Below are positions 21,341-33,422 of a stretch of DNA of 64,000 bases, one piece after another. Origin of the DNA: Kitagawia praeruptora. Its lineage: Eukaryota; Streptophyta; Magnoliopsida; Apiales; Apiaceae. Under the pieces are notes generated by a model. The model saw only the letters and a program-made list of their open reading frames with translations. It was not told the origin of the DNA and searched no databases. The stretch covers positions 129,330,001-129,394,000 of the forward strand of contig CM075350.1 in NCBI GenBank assembly GCA_037693485.1. The letters run 5' to 3'. Positions within the stretch are counted from its first letter, which is position 1. Each line of letters starts with the position of its first letter. Position numbers and translations under genes: made by a program.

Positions 21341-22808
21341 GATCTAAAGAAATTGAATGTTGTTCAGATTTCTGATTCATGTATTTATGTTATAGAAGTC
21401 AATTTGTCTACTTCTACATCATGGGTATTAGATACTGGATGTGGTTCTCACATTTATATAAATGTGCAAGAACTTCGAAGAAGTAGAACTTTGGCGAAAG
21501 GAGAAGTCGACCAACATGTTGGCAACGGAGCAAAGGTTGCTGCCTTAGCTGTAGGCACTTATAATTTATCGTTGCCCACTGGGCTTATTTTAGAACTTGA
21601 GAACTGTTATTACGTGCCTGCGATTTGTATAAACATTATTTCCATTTCTTGTTTGGACAAGATTGGTTTTTCATTTTGATTCAGAACAATGGTTGTTCGT
21701 TTTCATTGAATAATGTTACCTATGGAATCGCACGTTTGTTTAATGGTTTATATGTTCTTGATCTTGATACTCCTGTCTATAATATAAGTAATAAAAGTCT
21801 TAAGAAAAATGACTCAAATCAAACATACCTCTGGCACTGTCGTTTAGGCCTTATAAATGAGAATCGCATTTCCAAATTACATAGGGATGGATACTTGGAT
21901 AAGTTTGATTTTGAATCATACGAAAAATGCGAACTATGTCTCATTAGCAAAATGACTAAAGCTCATTTTACCGGTCAAGGTGAGAGGGCCACCAACGATT
22001 GGAATTGATACATAGTGATGTATGTCGTCCAATACGTACGATGGCAAGAGGTAGCTTTTATTATTTCATTACCTTTACTGATAATTTTAGTAGATTCGGA
22101 TATATGTATCTTTTGAAGAACAAATCCGAATCGTTTGAAAAATTCAAAGAGTATAAGGCTGAAGTTGAAAAGCAATTAGGCGAAAGTATTAAAACTCTAC
22201 GATCTGATCGTGGGGAGAATACTTAATCTTGGAATTTAAGAATTTCCTAAAGGAGTGTGGCATCGTATCACAACTCACTCCTCCTGGAACACAACAATGG
22301 AATGGTGTGTTTGAAAGGAGAAATCGTACCTTGTTGGACATGGTGCGATCGATGATGAGTCATGCGGATCTTCCAATTAGTTTCTGGGGTTATGCCCTAG
22401 AGATGGCTGCACAAACACTAAACCGTGTTCCTTCAAAATCGGTTTAAAAGAACCATATGAGTTATGGACTGAAAAACGTAATAGCGTTTCATTTATGAAA
22501 TTTTGGGGATGTGAAGCGTTTGTGAAATGTTTGATCTCTGATAAGCTAGGACCGAAATCAGACAAATGTAATTTTGTAGGATACCCATTGGAAACTAAAG
22601 GGTATTATTTCTATAAACCTTTTGAGAACAAAGTGTTTGTTGCTCGAACGGCTGTATTTCTAGAGAGAGAAATGCTTTCTAAGAAAAACAGTGGGAGGAC
22701 AATAGATCTCGATGAGGATCGAGAACTACAAGATGTTGTTGAACCAGAGTTGGAACATGAGCAGAATGAGACTCAAGATGTTGAGAACAATACTGCTCAA
22801 GAAACATA
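21341..22808 (+). pseudogene. Protease-integrase part of pol of copia 2, broken
   Basis: The protease site reads LDTGCGSHI at about 21428-21455. The frame stops at 21677 and shifts. GAG-pre-integrase (LWHCRLGLINENRI, CELCLISKM) lies at about 21830-21960. The integrase core follows: HSDVCRP with the first acidic residue near 22014, RSDRGENT near 22205 followed at once by a stop, and NGVFERRNRT near 22300. Further stops are at 22445 and 22807. An acidic linker ends the region. Order and length match copia pol apart from the breaks. Confidence 0.88.
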
Positions 22809-24353
22809 GGTCGTTCGTAGATCAAGTAGGATTCGCCATGAGCCAGAGAGATATTATAGATTTCTCCTGACTCAAAGTGGTGATGTGATGCTTGTAGATA
22901 ATGATGAGCCTCTCACCTACAAGGATGCTATGAATAGTCCAAATTCTGAGAGATGGCTGGAAGCCATGAAATCTGAGATGGATTCCATGTATGAAAACAA
23001 AGTATGGACTTTGGTTGCACCACCTGATGGGTTAAACCCATAGAATGCAAGTGGGTTTTCAAGAAGAAAACTGACATGGATGGAAATTTACAGACCTACA
23101 AAGCAAGACTGGTGGAGAAAGGTTTCAAGCAAATTCATGGTATAGACTATGATGAAACTTTCTCACCGGTAGCTATGGTCAAATCCATCAGGATTTTTCT
23201 TGCGATAGCGGCTTATTATGACTATGAAATCTGGCAAATGGATGTCAAGACTGCTTTCCTAAATGGAAGCTTAGAAGAGGATGTGTACATGACACAACCT
23301 GAGGGTTTTGTCGATCCAAAGTTTGCTAGAATGGTTTGTAAGTTGCTACGATCTATTTATGGATTGAAGCAGGCCTCAAGGAGGTGGAACATCCGTTTTG
23401 ATGAAACAGTCAAAGTTTTTGGCTTCATACAAAATGAGGATGAGCCGTGTGTTTACAAGAAGGTTAGTGGGAGCCATGTGGCATTCCTAGTATTATATGT
23501 GGATGACATATTACTAATAGGGAATGACATTCCTTCTCTACAGGCTGTGAAGACTTGGTTGGGAAAAAGTTTCTCGATGAAAGACTTAGGTGATGCTACC
23601 TATATCTTAGGGATCAGGATCTATAGAGATAGATCTAAAAGATTAATGGGCTTGAGTCAGAGTACATACATTGACAAAGTGTTGCATCATTTTGGGATGC
23701 AAGAGGCAAAGAAGGGCTATGTCCCGGTGTCTCATGGGATAGTGATCTCAAAGGGAAACTGTCCTAAATCATCAGATGAAAAGGACCGTATGAGTCAAGT
23801 ACCATATGCTTCGGCAATTGGTTCTATAATGTGTGCAATGATATGTACTCGTCCTGATGTCTCGTATGCTTTAAGCATGACGAGCAGGTACCAGTCAAAT
23901 CCTAGTGAGGGTCACTGAATAGCTGTCAAGAATATTCTTAAGTACCTTGAATGGACTGAAGATTCGTTCTTGATATATGGAGGAGATGAGAAGCTGGTTG
24001 TAAGAGGTTACACTAATGCTAGTTTCCAGACAGATATGGACGATTCTGTGTCCCTGTCTGGATTCGGTTTCTGTCTAAATAGAAGTGTTGTAAGCTGGAA
24101 TAGTTCACAGTAAATGATTCTACAATGGAGGCTGAGTATATTGATGCTTGCGTAGCAACCAAGAAGGTTGGTTGAGAATTTACTTAGGCGATATCACCTT
24201 ATTAATGAGATTAATGGTCAAGGAGATATACATAAATGTAAAGTGCATATTAATGATAATGTTGCGGAAGCACTGACCAAGGCTTTGTCGCAGCAGAAGC
24301 ACGAAGGTCACACTAGTTCCATGAGTATTAGATACATGGGCGATTGGCTCTAG
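22809..24353 (+). pseudogene. RT-RNase H part of pol of copia 2, broken
   Basis: RT begins near 22815 (SSRIRHEPERYY) and has a stop at 23041-23043, with a frame change before 23076. From 23076 to 23918 a 280-codon open frame holds the RT core: ARLVEKGFKQ, MDVKTAFLNGSLEEDVY, YGLKQASRRW, and the catalytic LYVDDILL near 23500. It stops at 23916 (TGA) inside GH..AVKNILKYL. RNase H is then read with more stops and lacks a long piece between ACVATKK (near 24160) and RRYHLINEI. The end is RYMGDWL at 24353. Confidence 0.88.
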
Positions 24354-24356
24354 TGC

Positions 24357-24367
24357 AAGTGGGAGAT
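24357..24367 (+). other. Polypurine tract of copia 2
   Basis: AAGTGGGAGAT directly before the TG of the 3' LTR at 24368. Confidence 0.85.
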
Positions 24368-25915
24368 TGATAGTGTTAGTGCCCTAGAGACAATGTAGTT
24401 GTGCTTCTAGGAAAGACTATTTTGTTATGTTCCAACGATTATTTCTATATTGATTTATTATGTCTTTATTTACTGCGAAATAAATATTAGAATAATAAAT
24501 GTCCTTGGAATATGTAACATGTATTCTATATCTTTAAGTATGTGACTTAAAAATGAGATTATATGAATAGTGTTTATATTCCTAAATATCCCTAATCGAG
24601 CATTAATAATATGGGACAATTATAATGCATAAAGATTAGTATGTTTGTTGACTGATGACCACATCTCACTGGTCATAGGTATAGTGATACTAAAGTCAAG
24701 AACATAGGTGCATGTAATATTCTACATGACACTGGATTGACCCACAATGAGTTTCTACATGTTGATAATGTCATTAGAAAGACTCACAGTGATAATGGTG
24801 TAATGATCCTTAGACTTGAGATCATTATATTTCTATACGAGGATTAATATACTTTGACTACATTAAAAGTTACCTTTGACCGGGTAATGATAAAAGTGTA
24901 CATCGGGTATATTATGAGACATATGAGAAATATGAATGATAGATAAAGGATTTAACCCTCCTATTATTAGGAGAGATATTATTGGCCTCTTGATTGAGTG
25001 AGATTATGAAAATGCATGGCCATGCTCAAATATTGATTTGTTTCTAATAATCTACTCATTGATCAAGGAAACCCGGATTAAACGTTGAAGAGGATGACTA
25101 ATTACATGCCTCGAGTTTAATCTATAATATATGGTTAAAGGGATTATATTACACCGAAACATTAATCACGAAAGGTTTAATTGGATCACTAGTTAATTAT
25201 TATTACTTGGGTAGCAATGATGTATTACTAGATGCCGCTCATTGTTTACAATTTTAATTAGATATTAAAATTGTTGCCAACGTAATAATAACCTATATGG
25301 TCACACACAAAGAACGCTTGAAGGAGAAATAATTTAAATTATGAATTTAAATTAAATAAGTAATTTGTTCTATTTATAATGTTAATTAAGTTTGACTTAA
25401 TTAATTAATTAAATAGAAAAAATGGAATTACTTTAACTAATTCCGAAATTAGTTATTAATTAATTAAGTGAGACTTAATTAAATAATAAATTGGAATTTC
25501 GGATTAGTATTGATTATAATTGGATTATAATTAGAAAACTAATTCTCTTCTCTCTATATATATCTCTTTATGGCTGATTTTACATGGTGATATAAGTTTT
25601 ACAAATCCCTAGCCGTTCTTGAGAGAAATAAAGAAGATAGAGAGAGAAGCAGTTTTCGGGTGCTAGTACACATCAATCCTTCGAGAAAAGCGTTCGTGTG
25701 GATACCGGTAGAGCGTAGATCGCGAGAGCGGGATGCGTGGTGATTCAAGTTGCTTTGGACCTCCATCTGTCATCAACTGTTAAAGCTTCGTTTTAAGGTA
25801 AACGTTCATAACTACGAATTAAACGTCTTGTTTTGCATGGATCCTGCGATTGGGTTTCGATTTTATTGTTTTTTTATTATTTATTTCCGCTGCGTTTGAT
25901 GCTCGAAACCCTTCA
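24368..25915 (+). repeat. 3' LTR of copia 2 (1,548 bp)
   Basis: Complete LTR from TGATAGTG to CCCTTCA. It serves as the empty-site reference for the LINE insertion in the 5' LTR. The differences from the 5' LTR seen by eye are near 24873 (C/T), 25155 (C/G) and 25881 (T/G). Confidence 0.94.
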
Positions 25916-25920
25916 GTAAC

Positions 25921-26071
25921 ACCCCTTGGGTTTTTATCAGTTCAAATATATTTTCCCGAACCAATTGTTTTATTTCGATTCAGTTGTTGACCTCATTTTT
26001 CACATCTCGAAAATCGAAATATTTTTAAATAACGTATTCAACCCCCCTTCTACGTTATTCCGGACCTAACA
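25921..26071 (+). repeat. 3' LTR of copia 1, last 151 bp
   Basis: Continues the copia 1 LTR after the GTAAC TSD and ends CGGACCTAACA. The motif ATTCAACCCCCCTTCTACG is almost the same as the LTR end of copia 3 (ATTCAACCCCCCTTCTGCA), which supports a common SIRE lineage. Confidence 0.88.
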
Positions 26072-28060
26072 CTTTGCGAGATACTCATCCTCTGGATGCG
26101 TGTTTTTTATCAGTAAGCTAGGAAGTTGGGTACTCGCATACCGAATATGCGTATACAATACTCGCACTTGTCATGTGTGTTATTAATTCGTTATTTTGGA
26201 CAATTTTTCGGGTGGTGACTATTTTGGGCAGTGTTTGATGAAAAATCGTTATATTGGGCTTTCATCCGTATTTTCGTGTCATATGTGTAATATAATGAAA
26301 ATATTGTAATGATATAATTTCATAAAATTTTATCATGTACCAAAAGTCCAAATTTAACATTAATTAATTTTTGTCATCTCGTGAATCAGTAATTTAGTCT
26401 CGTGTTTACGTGTCATTACGCATAATACAAAGAGAAATATTTTAATATTATAATTTCATAAAACAATCATTATGATTTTAGAAAAAATATAATTTTATTA
26501 ATATCATATTACTTTTATTGTTATTAAACCATTTCTGTCACAATGATTTCACTTACAAAATTTTAGCAAATAATCCTTAATATTTTAAGATTTTAATTGT
26601 GTAAATATCATTAGTAAAAAAATTATACAAATTTATTTATTTTGTTTCTTGCACATTTAAACATGATAACAGAAATTTCTTGTCATGTTGGTGTCTGAGT
26701 ACAAAATTTCTGAATTTAGACATTTATAGTACTGTATATAAAGTAAAATATATATTTTATGATTTATCTTTAATAGATCTAATCATTTAATCGATAACCA
26801 GTATGGATTCTAAATATTGTATGCCACTATTTTTAACTTTAGGTACACCCTGGATATCTCATTTACAATACTGTATTCGAAGACAACGATATATTTTAAT
26901 CTTAAAAATAGGAAAAAAAAATGTCGAATTTATAGTTTAAAGCCCCGTGTTAATAGAAAACTTTTCTATAATGAACTTTAGATACTCCAAGGCCTACCCA
27001 ATTATATATTTTATCCTCTTATTTAATCAATGATCAGTATAAAATTCAAATTTTATATGATATTTTTATTTTTTGCTATTATATGATTAATTTGATTTAT
27101 AATATTATATCCAAAACCAACTATGGATTATATGATTTTGTCCAACAACGGAGCATATGTCTAAATTATATGTAAGATTCCTAATTATAATCACACACAT
27201 ACACACACATATATATTCATATTTTTGAAAGTATATAATTATTTTAATTATTTTATTTTAAATATTTTAAATATAAATTTTAAAAAAAATATAGAATAAT
27301 AGTTTTTTGGCATGTAGAGATGTAGTAGATGAGTTTCAAATTTGCATTAATTGAGCTTTTAGTCTAATGGTTGTAATGTGACCATAATGTATATTAGCAT
27401 CAAAAGGTCATGGGATCCATGACAACAAAATCTTTTTAGTATATTTTTATAATAATATATGGGTATTTTAGAATAAGAGTTTTTTGGCATGTAGAGATGT
27501 AGTAGATGAGTTTCAAATTTGCATTAATTGGGCTTCTAGCCTAATGGTTGTAATGTGACCATAATGTATATTAGCATCAAAAGGTCATGGGTTCAATCCA
27601 TGACAACAAACTCTTTTTAGTATATTTTTATAATAATATAGGGGTATTTTAGTAAATTACTAAATTGCATGGAAAGGCATGTTAAGCTATAATAGATATA
27701 ATGGATGGATATTGTAATTTATAAGGATAATTTATCCCACAGTTTAATATTTTAAAATACAACAACACTTATACATATACGTGTGTTTTGCAAGCCCAAA
27801 TAACCCGCAAAATGATAAGCACTACATTTACAATAACTGAAATTACATAGACCCTTTATTGATTGACTATGGAGAGAAAGTGGGAGAGAATAGTGTAGGA
27901 AGTATAGAGCAAGAATATACCTGAAATCAAGATTATAACATGAAAATACCGAAAAATATGTTTGAGGCACGTGAAAACCACGCTATCCTTAAAACAGATA
28001 AGCCCCTTCCGTGTGGTGCTTGAAGGTGTGTTGGCTTCCGTCTCCCAGGATACAACAAAC
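26072..28060 (+). other. AT-rich intergenic DNA
   Basis: No ORF, exon pattern or RNA gene is convincing. The only structure I can support is the duplicated SINE-like unit at 27294-27651. It may be pre-insertion host DNA. Confidence 0.6.
27294..27651 (+). repeat. Tandem pair of tRNA-related SINE-like units
   Basis: Two direct copies of about 180 bases (27294-27470 and 27471-27651). Each has an A-box-like TAGYCTAATGGTT and a later CATGGGTTCAATCCATG motif; GGTTCAATCC in copy 2 (about 27590) fits a pol III B box. In copy 1 four bases are lost there (CATGGGATCCATG), which destroys the box. The shared tail ends in GTATATTTTTATAATAATATA. Copies abut without a separate TSD, so this is a duplication, not two insertions. 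No known SINE family is recognised. Confidence 0.6.
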
Positions 28061-28063
28061 TAA

Positions 28064-30078
28064 GGGTCTGTTTGGGATTAATGTTAAAACTTGCTGTAGC
28101 CGTGGGAAAAAGTGCTGTCAGAAAAAGATGCTGTCGGAAAAAGCTACCGACTGTTTGGCAAAATTCATAATAAATCTGCTGTTGAATGAAAAGCTGATGA
28201 ATAAGCGTTTGGTAAATAATTTTTTAAAATGTGCTATTTAACAATGTCTTTACAGGACAAACCAGCTAGTACAATTAAAAATAAAAAAGATGAACACTTT
28301 AACAAAATTAATGTTACTATAATAATTCTCACACTCAGTTCAACAAAGCAAAGTAAATTAAAATAATTGAAATGAATTAGGATGCCATCATTAGACTGGA
28401 TGCAATTTGATTTCGAAGCAAGTCCACCTCACTTGTTCTATAACAAAGGATATGCTATTTAACCTATATATATATCTAGAGATATAATTATAGAGGAACA
28501 GAGCATGTAACTGAAATGATGTGAATGCAAGTGTACAATTATTATCTACACATTTTGAACATAACATGCATGCATTCTGAAGAAAAACGTGATTACATGA
28601 ACGAAAGAAATCATTAACAGTTAACACTTTGGTCACTAGCAAGGATACAACTTTATTGGTCAATTGTTTGTATTAATAACTCACACTAACATGCACTCTC
28701 GTATATAATTGGCGACTTCTTTCTAATTAATCTATTGAGTTTACTTTGATGGTATTTGTATATTATATTTTGTTTAAGCATTAAGAGAATGGAAGCTATA
28801 TCCTTTTTGTAGCAAGAACAAATTATGGATGATGAAGACCTTAGATGTAGAAGAAGATATCAATTTTATTTTATGCCAGGTAATAAATCACCTCCAATGT
28901 ATAGGTTCATACATGAAATTACTGCATTAGACAAGTAACAGAACCTAGCACCTTGTCAGAAGATTGCTCTTTGAAAAAATCCTTATGTTTTAGCTGATGA
29001 TATTGCTGGTGCTTAAAGTCTCATTTATAACACTTGTGCATACATGGCTCTAATTTTAATCCTACTCAACTATTTTTTACTCATGTTTTCATAGAAAGAG
29101 GAAGAGAAAGAGGAAAAAGAGATATCGAAAAAGAAGCAATCTGATGCTACTCAAGAGGATCTGGCTCTAAAAGAGATGATGATTCCAACCAGTATGTCAT
29201 TAGTGTTTTCCAGCATCAAATGCTAATCCTTTTTGTGCTCATATGGCTCTAGTTTCGAGCATTACAGTCCTAATTTTAATTTAATAGAGTAAAAAACAGA
29301 GCATGAAATAACAAAAGCATACATGGCTCTAATTTTCAAGAAAACCAGCATGGACATGTGTGTGCCCACTTCACTTCTTTTTAGCATCAAGACATACACC
29401 CTAGTTTCTGTTATTGTCTTCGATTATCCATAATCTAAGCATAGACTGTCAAAGATTGTGAGTACATACTTGTTGTATACACACAACACATATGAACACA
29501 ACTTAGCAAAAGAAATTTTCACAAAAACACACATAAATGTCATACATATTACAAACACAAAAGTTCATACTTATGTTGATACGATTTTCTGGGTCTGTGT
29601 ATGCAAAGTATATAGGGCTCTAAAAACTGACAATGACTAGAAGATATATAAAAGATGGAAGAAGAGTACCACAGGGTTGAACACGGCTTGAACCAAAGCT
29701 AACTTTTTCTCAAATAATAAAGAACCTGTTAAAAACCCCTAGTTTGATCTGATTAGACGTGTTTGTATTTATATATATAGTGAAGTTTGATTTTGTTTAG
29801 GGTTGTATTACTTGTTTTTTTATCTACGTAGGAGAGCAGTAGATTTAAAAAAAAATGCAGGAGGTGGGGTTTGATGGCAGGTCTTTGATGCTGCTGTCCG
29901 CTTATTTTTACCAGCAGCTCTTTAGAAAAGCATCTCATACCTGCTTCTAAAATAAGCAGCTTTTATATAAAAAGCACTTTTCCCAAAAGCAGCTTTTATA
30001 TTTTACCAAACGCTATTTTACCTGCTTTTGTGCTAAAAGCTGCTGTAGCTTTCCGGAACAGGAATTCCAAACACTACC
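28064..30078. mobile_element. PIF/Harbinger-like DNA transposon, non-autonomous, 2.0 kb
   Basis: The ends are GGGTCTGTTTGG (28064-28075) and CCAAACACTACC (30067-30078), an imperfect terminal inverted repeat flanked by TAA on both sides (28061-28063 and 30079-30081). The 3-bp TAA TSD and the GGGnnTGTTTGG terminus fit PIF/Harbinger/Tourist. Subterminal regions on both sides repeat motifs such as GCGTTTGGTAAA and AAAGCTGCTG in inverted orientation. The interior has no long ORF. A short frame at about 28825-28938 (MDDEDLRCRRRYQ start) and an AG-rich GAGAAAGAGG stretch near 29100 may be leftovers of an ORF, but this is weak. Confidence 0.7.
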
Positions 30079-30225
30079 TAAGGTGATCTTAAGCACTTGA
30101 AGACCCGCCTTCTACGAACCGAACAAATACCGCTACTATCACACTGAAAATGAACCTATGGCTCTAAGAAGATATGCTATGGAAAACTTGTAATGGTTTT
30201 TGTCTCACAAAACAAGAAGCCAAAG

Positions 30226-31821
30226 TGTAATATCCCGTAATTTTTAGGATAATAATAATAATAAAGAATAAGAGAATAAAAAGGATTAAAATTATATAAT
30301 AAATATGATTTAAAATTGGATTTGAATAATGGGCTTAAAACATGGATCAGATTTGATTACAGATAACTAGTAGGTCTGGAATTAGGGTTGTAAGACATTA
30401 TAAATACATCATATTCTCCTTCTCCATCTTTATTATCAAAATTCGTAGGGCTTTTTACACACAATTCAGCAATCTTGTAAAATTCGTAGAAAATTCATCG
30501 TAAGTCAGAATTCGTTGATTCTGGACTTTTCGGAAAGGTCTTTTCGTGATATACAACTTTCGTTCTTTGAGTTTTTCAAGAAAACATCGTTTAGATGGTC
30601 AAAAAGGTTAAATATAGATCTGATCAGAATTGTAATCATGGAGTCTTTCAAGATTTTAGATGTCCTGCTTCTGATGGGTTGCTAAGGATCGTACATGTGT
30701 TCTGATTATGTGAATTCTTGATTTGCATAATTGAGGTAAGTAACTATTCGTTGCTCCGTATGTATTAATTTGAAACCTGCTTTATATTATTTGATTACAT
30801 TATCTTGAATATTTGTGTTAGTAATTATCTGTTGCTCCGTATAGTTGTAAGTAACTTTCTGTTGCTCTGAATTAATCTGAAGCGTGGTTTATGTTGTTTG
30901 ATTACATGTTGTTAGATATTTGTTTTAGTTACGAAAATATGATATTGATATGTGATTGAAAAGATATGAACTTTGTCTTGATTCCCCAGTTTTAGTTGCG
31001 TATCGAATCATAGAATCCGGTCACTGGATAGTGTGACATATAGAATCATAGAACTAGTTTACGCACGTTCCGGAACACATAGATACCTTGTTGAGTAAGA
31101 CTTAACGAGGGACGTAAATTGGCCCCCATCGAACCATCAAATTATAGAAGCCGTGTCACTGGTATAGTGTGACCGTAATTTAGAACTGTGGGAATTAAAA
31201 TAAGAATTTGATGTTAAGATTTGTTTGTTCGATTCAGAATTTAGATTATGTGAGTTATTGATAATCTGGTGTACATCGATTTGATATTTGTTATAGAATG
31301 TATTGTGTGAATTTTTGTCATAATTGTTATCGAGTATGTTGTGTGAAACTGTGTGATAGATGTTATATGCTACATGTGAAAATCGTGTTTTTGAAAAATA
31401 TAAAAATATTATTTTGAGTCGTCAGACGATAGTTGCTTGCTGGGCTTCGTAGCTCATTCTTTTAATATTTCAGGTTCAATGTAAGATCGAGTGGGATAGC
31501 ATTGGAGTTCAAGGATCTTAGGTTCGGAGTAGATTGTCATTGTTAGCTGCGCTATTGTAATAAGTACTTTTGTAATTGACTTATGATTTAATAAATTGTA
31601 TTTATTTCAGTTTTCGATTTAGAATTAATAGTCTGAAAAGTCGGGCTGTTAAAGTTGGTATCAGAGCCAGGTTGTCCTTCAGAGTGTATTAGGTATGGGA
31701 CTAGTACATTCTCTAGGAAGCGATCCTTAGGACTACACTTTAGGAATAGATGTATCACGAACCTTTTAAAGTTTAGGACTGTTGTGAATTTGGGGGCCAA
31801 ATTTTTTTAAGGAGCGTAGTA
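30226..31821 (+). repeat. LTR-array unit 1
   Basis: LTR 30226-31653, PBS 31656-31668. Its PPT reads GGAGCGTAG where the others have GGAGGGTAG. It shares with unit 6 a shorter GTGTTCTGATTATG segment. Confidence 0.9.
30398..30407 (+). promoter_or_regulatory. TATA box in the array LTR (unit 1; repeated in all units)
   Basis: TTATAAATAC about 172 bases after the LTR start, followed by pyrimidine-rich TCTCCTTCTCC. It is conserved in every unit, so each unit could carry its own pol II promoter. This leaves a short U3 and a long transcribed R-U5. Confidence 0.5.
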
Positions 31822-33422
31822 TGTAATATCCCGTAATTTTTAGAATAATAATAATAATAAAGAATAAGAGAATAAAAGGGATTAAAATTAGATAATAAAT
31901 AGGATTTAAAATTGGATTTGAATAATGGGTTTAAAACATGGATCAGATTTGATTACGGATAACTAGTAGGTCTGGAATTAGGGTTGTAAGACATTATAAA
32001 TACATCATATTCTCCTTCTCCATCTTTATTATCAAAAATTCGTAGGGCTTTTTACACACAATTCAGCAATCTTGTAAAATTTGTAGAAAATTCATCGTAA
32101 GTCAGAATTCGTTGATTCTGGACTTTTCGGAAAAGTCTTTTCGTGATCTACAACTTGCGTTCTTTGAGTTTTTCAAGAAAACATCGTTTAGATGGTCAAA
32201 AAGGCTAAATACAGATCTGATCAGAATTGTAATCATGGAGTCTTTCAAGATTTTAGATGTCCTGCTTCTGATGGGTTGCTAAGGATCGTACATGTGTTCT
32301 TATGTGATTATGTGAATTCTTGATTTGCGTAATTAAGGTAAGTAACTATTCGTTGCTCCGTATGTATTAATTTGAAACCTGCTTTATATTATTTGATTAC
32401 ATTATCTTGAATATTTGTGTAAGTAATTATTTGTTGCTCCGTATAGTTGTAAGTAACATTCTGTTGCTCTGAATTAATCTGAAGCGTGGTTTATGTTGTT
32501 TGATTACATGTTGTTAGATATTTGTTTTAGTTACGAAAATATGATATTGATATGTGATTGAAAAGATATGAACTTTGTCTTGATTCCCCAGTTTTAGTTG
32601 CGTATCGAATCATAGAATCCGGTCACTGGATAGTGTGACATATAGAATCATAGAACTAGTTTACGCACGTTCCGGAACACATAGATACCTTGTTGAGTAA
32701 GACTTAACGAGGGACGTAAATTGGCCCCCATCGAACCATCAAATTATAGAAGCCGTGTCACTGGTATAGTGTGACCGTAATTTAGAACTGTGGGAATTAA
32801 AATAAGAATTTGATGTTAAGATTTGTTTGTTCGATTCAGAATTTAGATTATGTGAGTTATTGATAATCTGGTGTACATCGATTTGATATTTGTTATAGAA
32901 TGTATTGTGTGAATTTTTGTCATAATTGTTATCGAGTATGTTGTGTGAAACTGTGTGATAGATGTTATATGCTACATGTGAAAATCGTGTTTTTGAAAAA
33001 TATAAAAATATTATTTTGAGTCGTCAGACGATAGTTGCTTGCTGGGCTTCGTAGCTCATTCTTTTAATATTTCAGGTTCAATGTAAGATCGAGTGGGATA
33101 GCATTGGAGTTCAAGGATCTTAGGTTCGGAGTAGATTGTCATTGTTAGCTGCGCTATTGTAATAAGTACTTTTGTAATTGACTTATGATTTAATAAATTG
33201 TATTTATTTCAGTTTTCGATTTAGAATTAATAGTCTGAAAAGTCGGGCTGTTAAAGTTGGTATCAGAGCCAGGTTGTCCTTCAGAGTGTATTAGGTATGG
33301 GACTAGTACATTCTCTAGGAAGCGATCCTTAGGACTACACTTTAGGAATAGATGTATCACGAACTTTTTAAAGTTTAGGACTGTTGTGAATTTGGGGCCA
33401 AATTTTTTTAAGGAGGGTAGTA
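31822..33422 (+). repeat. LTR-array unit 2
   Basis: 1,601 bases; PBS at 33258. Almost identical to units 3 and 4 and forms a subgroup with them (TTGATATGTGATTG variant). Confidence 0.9.

Larger units (their letters stand above)
14865..25915 (+). mobile_element. Ty1/copia retrotransposon, Angela/TAR/Tork-like (copia 2), degenerate
   Basis: The 5' LTR begins TGATAGTG at 14865 and the 3' LTR ends CCCTTCA at 25915. The 5-bp TSD GTAAC is present on both sides (14860-14864 and 25916-25920). It sits inside the 3' LTR of copia 1. Internal order: PBS, long leader (with a SINE), gag remnant, protease, integrase, RT, RNase H, PPT. The coding part has many stops and deletions, while the LTRs are almost identical. 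Gag and RT motifs (TNFLDW, YASAIGSIM, CTRPDVSYALS, RYMGDWL at the end) fit the Angela/TAR/Tork group. Confidence 0.93.
7163..26071 (+). mobile_element. Ty1/copia retrotransposon, SIRE-type (copia 1), interrupted
   Basis: Order on the plus strand: gag remnant, intact pol, spacer, env-like ORF, PPT (13832-13844), 3' LTR. The 5' LTR and most of gag lie beyond gypsy 1, outside the window. The 3' LTR is split by copia 2, with its last 151 bases at 25921-26071. A large element with an extra ORF between pol and the 3' LTR is typical of the SIRE/Maximus lineage. The five bases after the LTR are CTTTG; the matching TSD copy is out of view. It is the oldest element of the left block. Confidence 0.9.

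Noticed and set aside
26072..28060. Possible single-copy host gene between the element blocks
   Set aside because: No long ORF, no coding-like GC rise and no plausible exon series on either strand.
28825..28938. Host exon starting MDDEDLRCRR
   Set aside because: Short, stops quickly, no supported splice partners, and lies within a TIR-bounded element.
31656..31668. tRNA-Met-like fragments in each array unit
   Set aside because: Only 13 bases match the complement of the tRNA 3' end; these are primer-binding sites, not tRNA genes.
31588..31800. 70-codon minus-strand ORF repeated in several array units
   Set aside because: It is present only because the units are copies; it overlaps the PBS and LTR end in antisense and has no recognisable domain.
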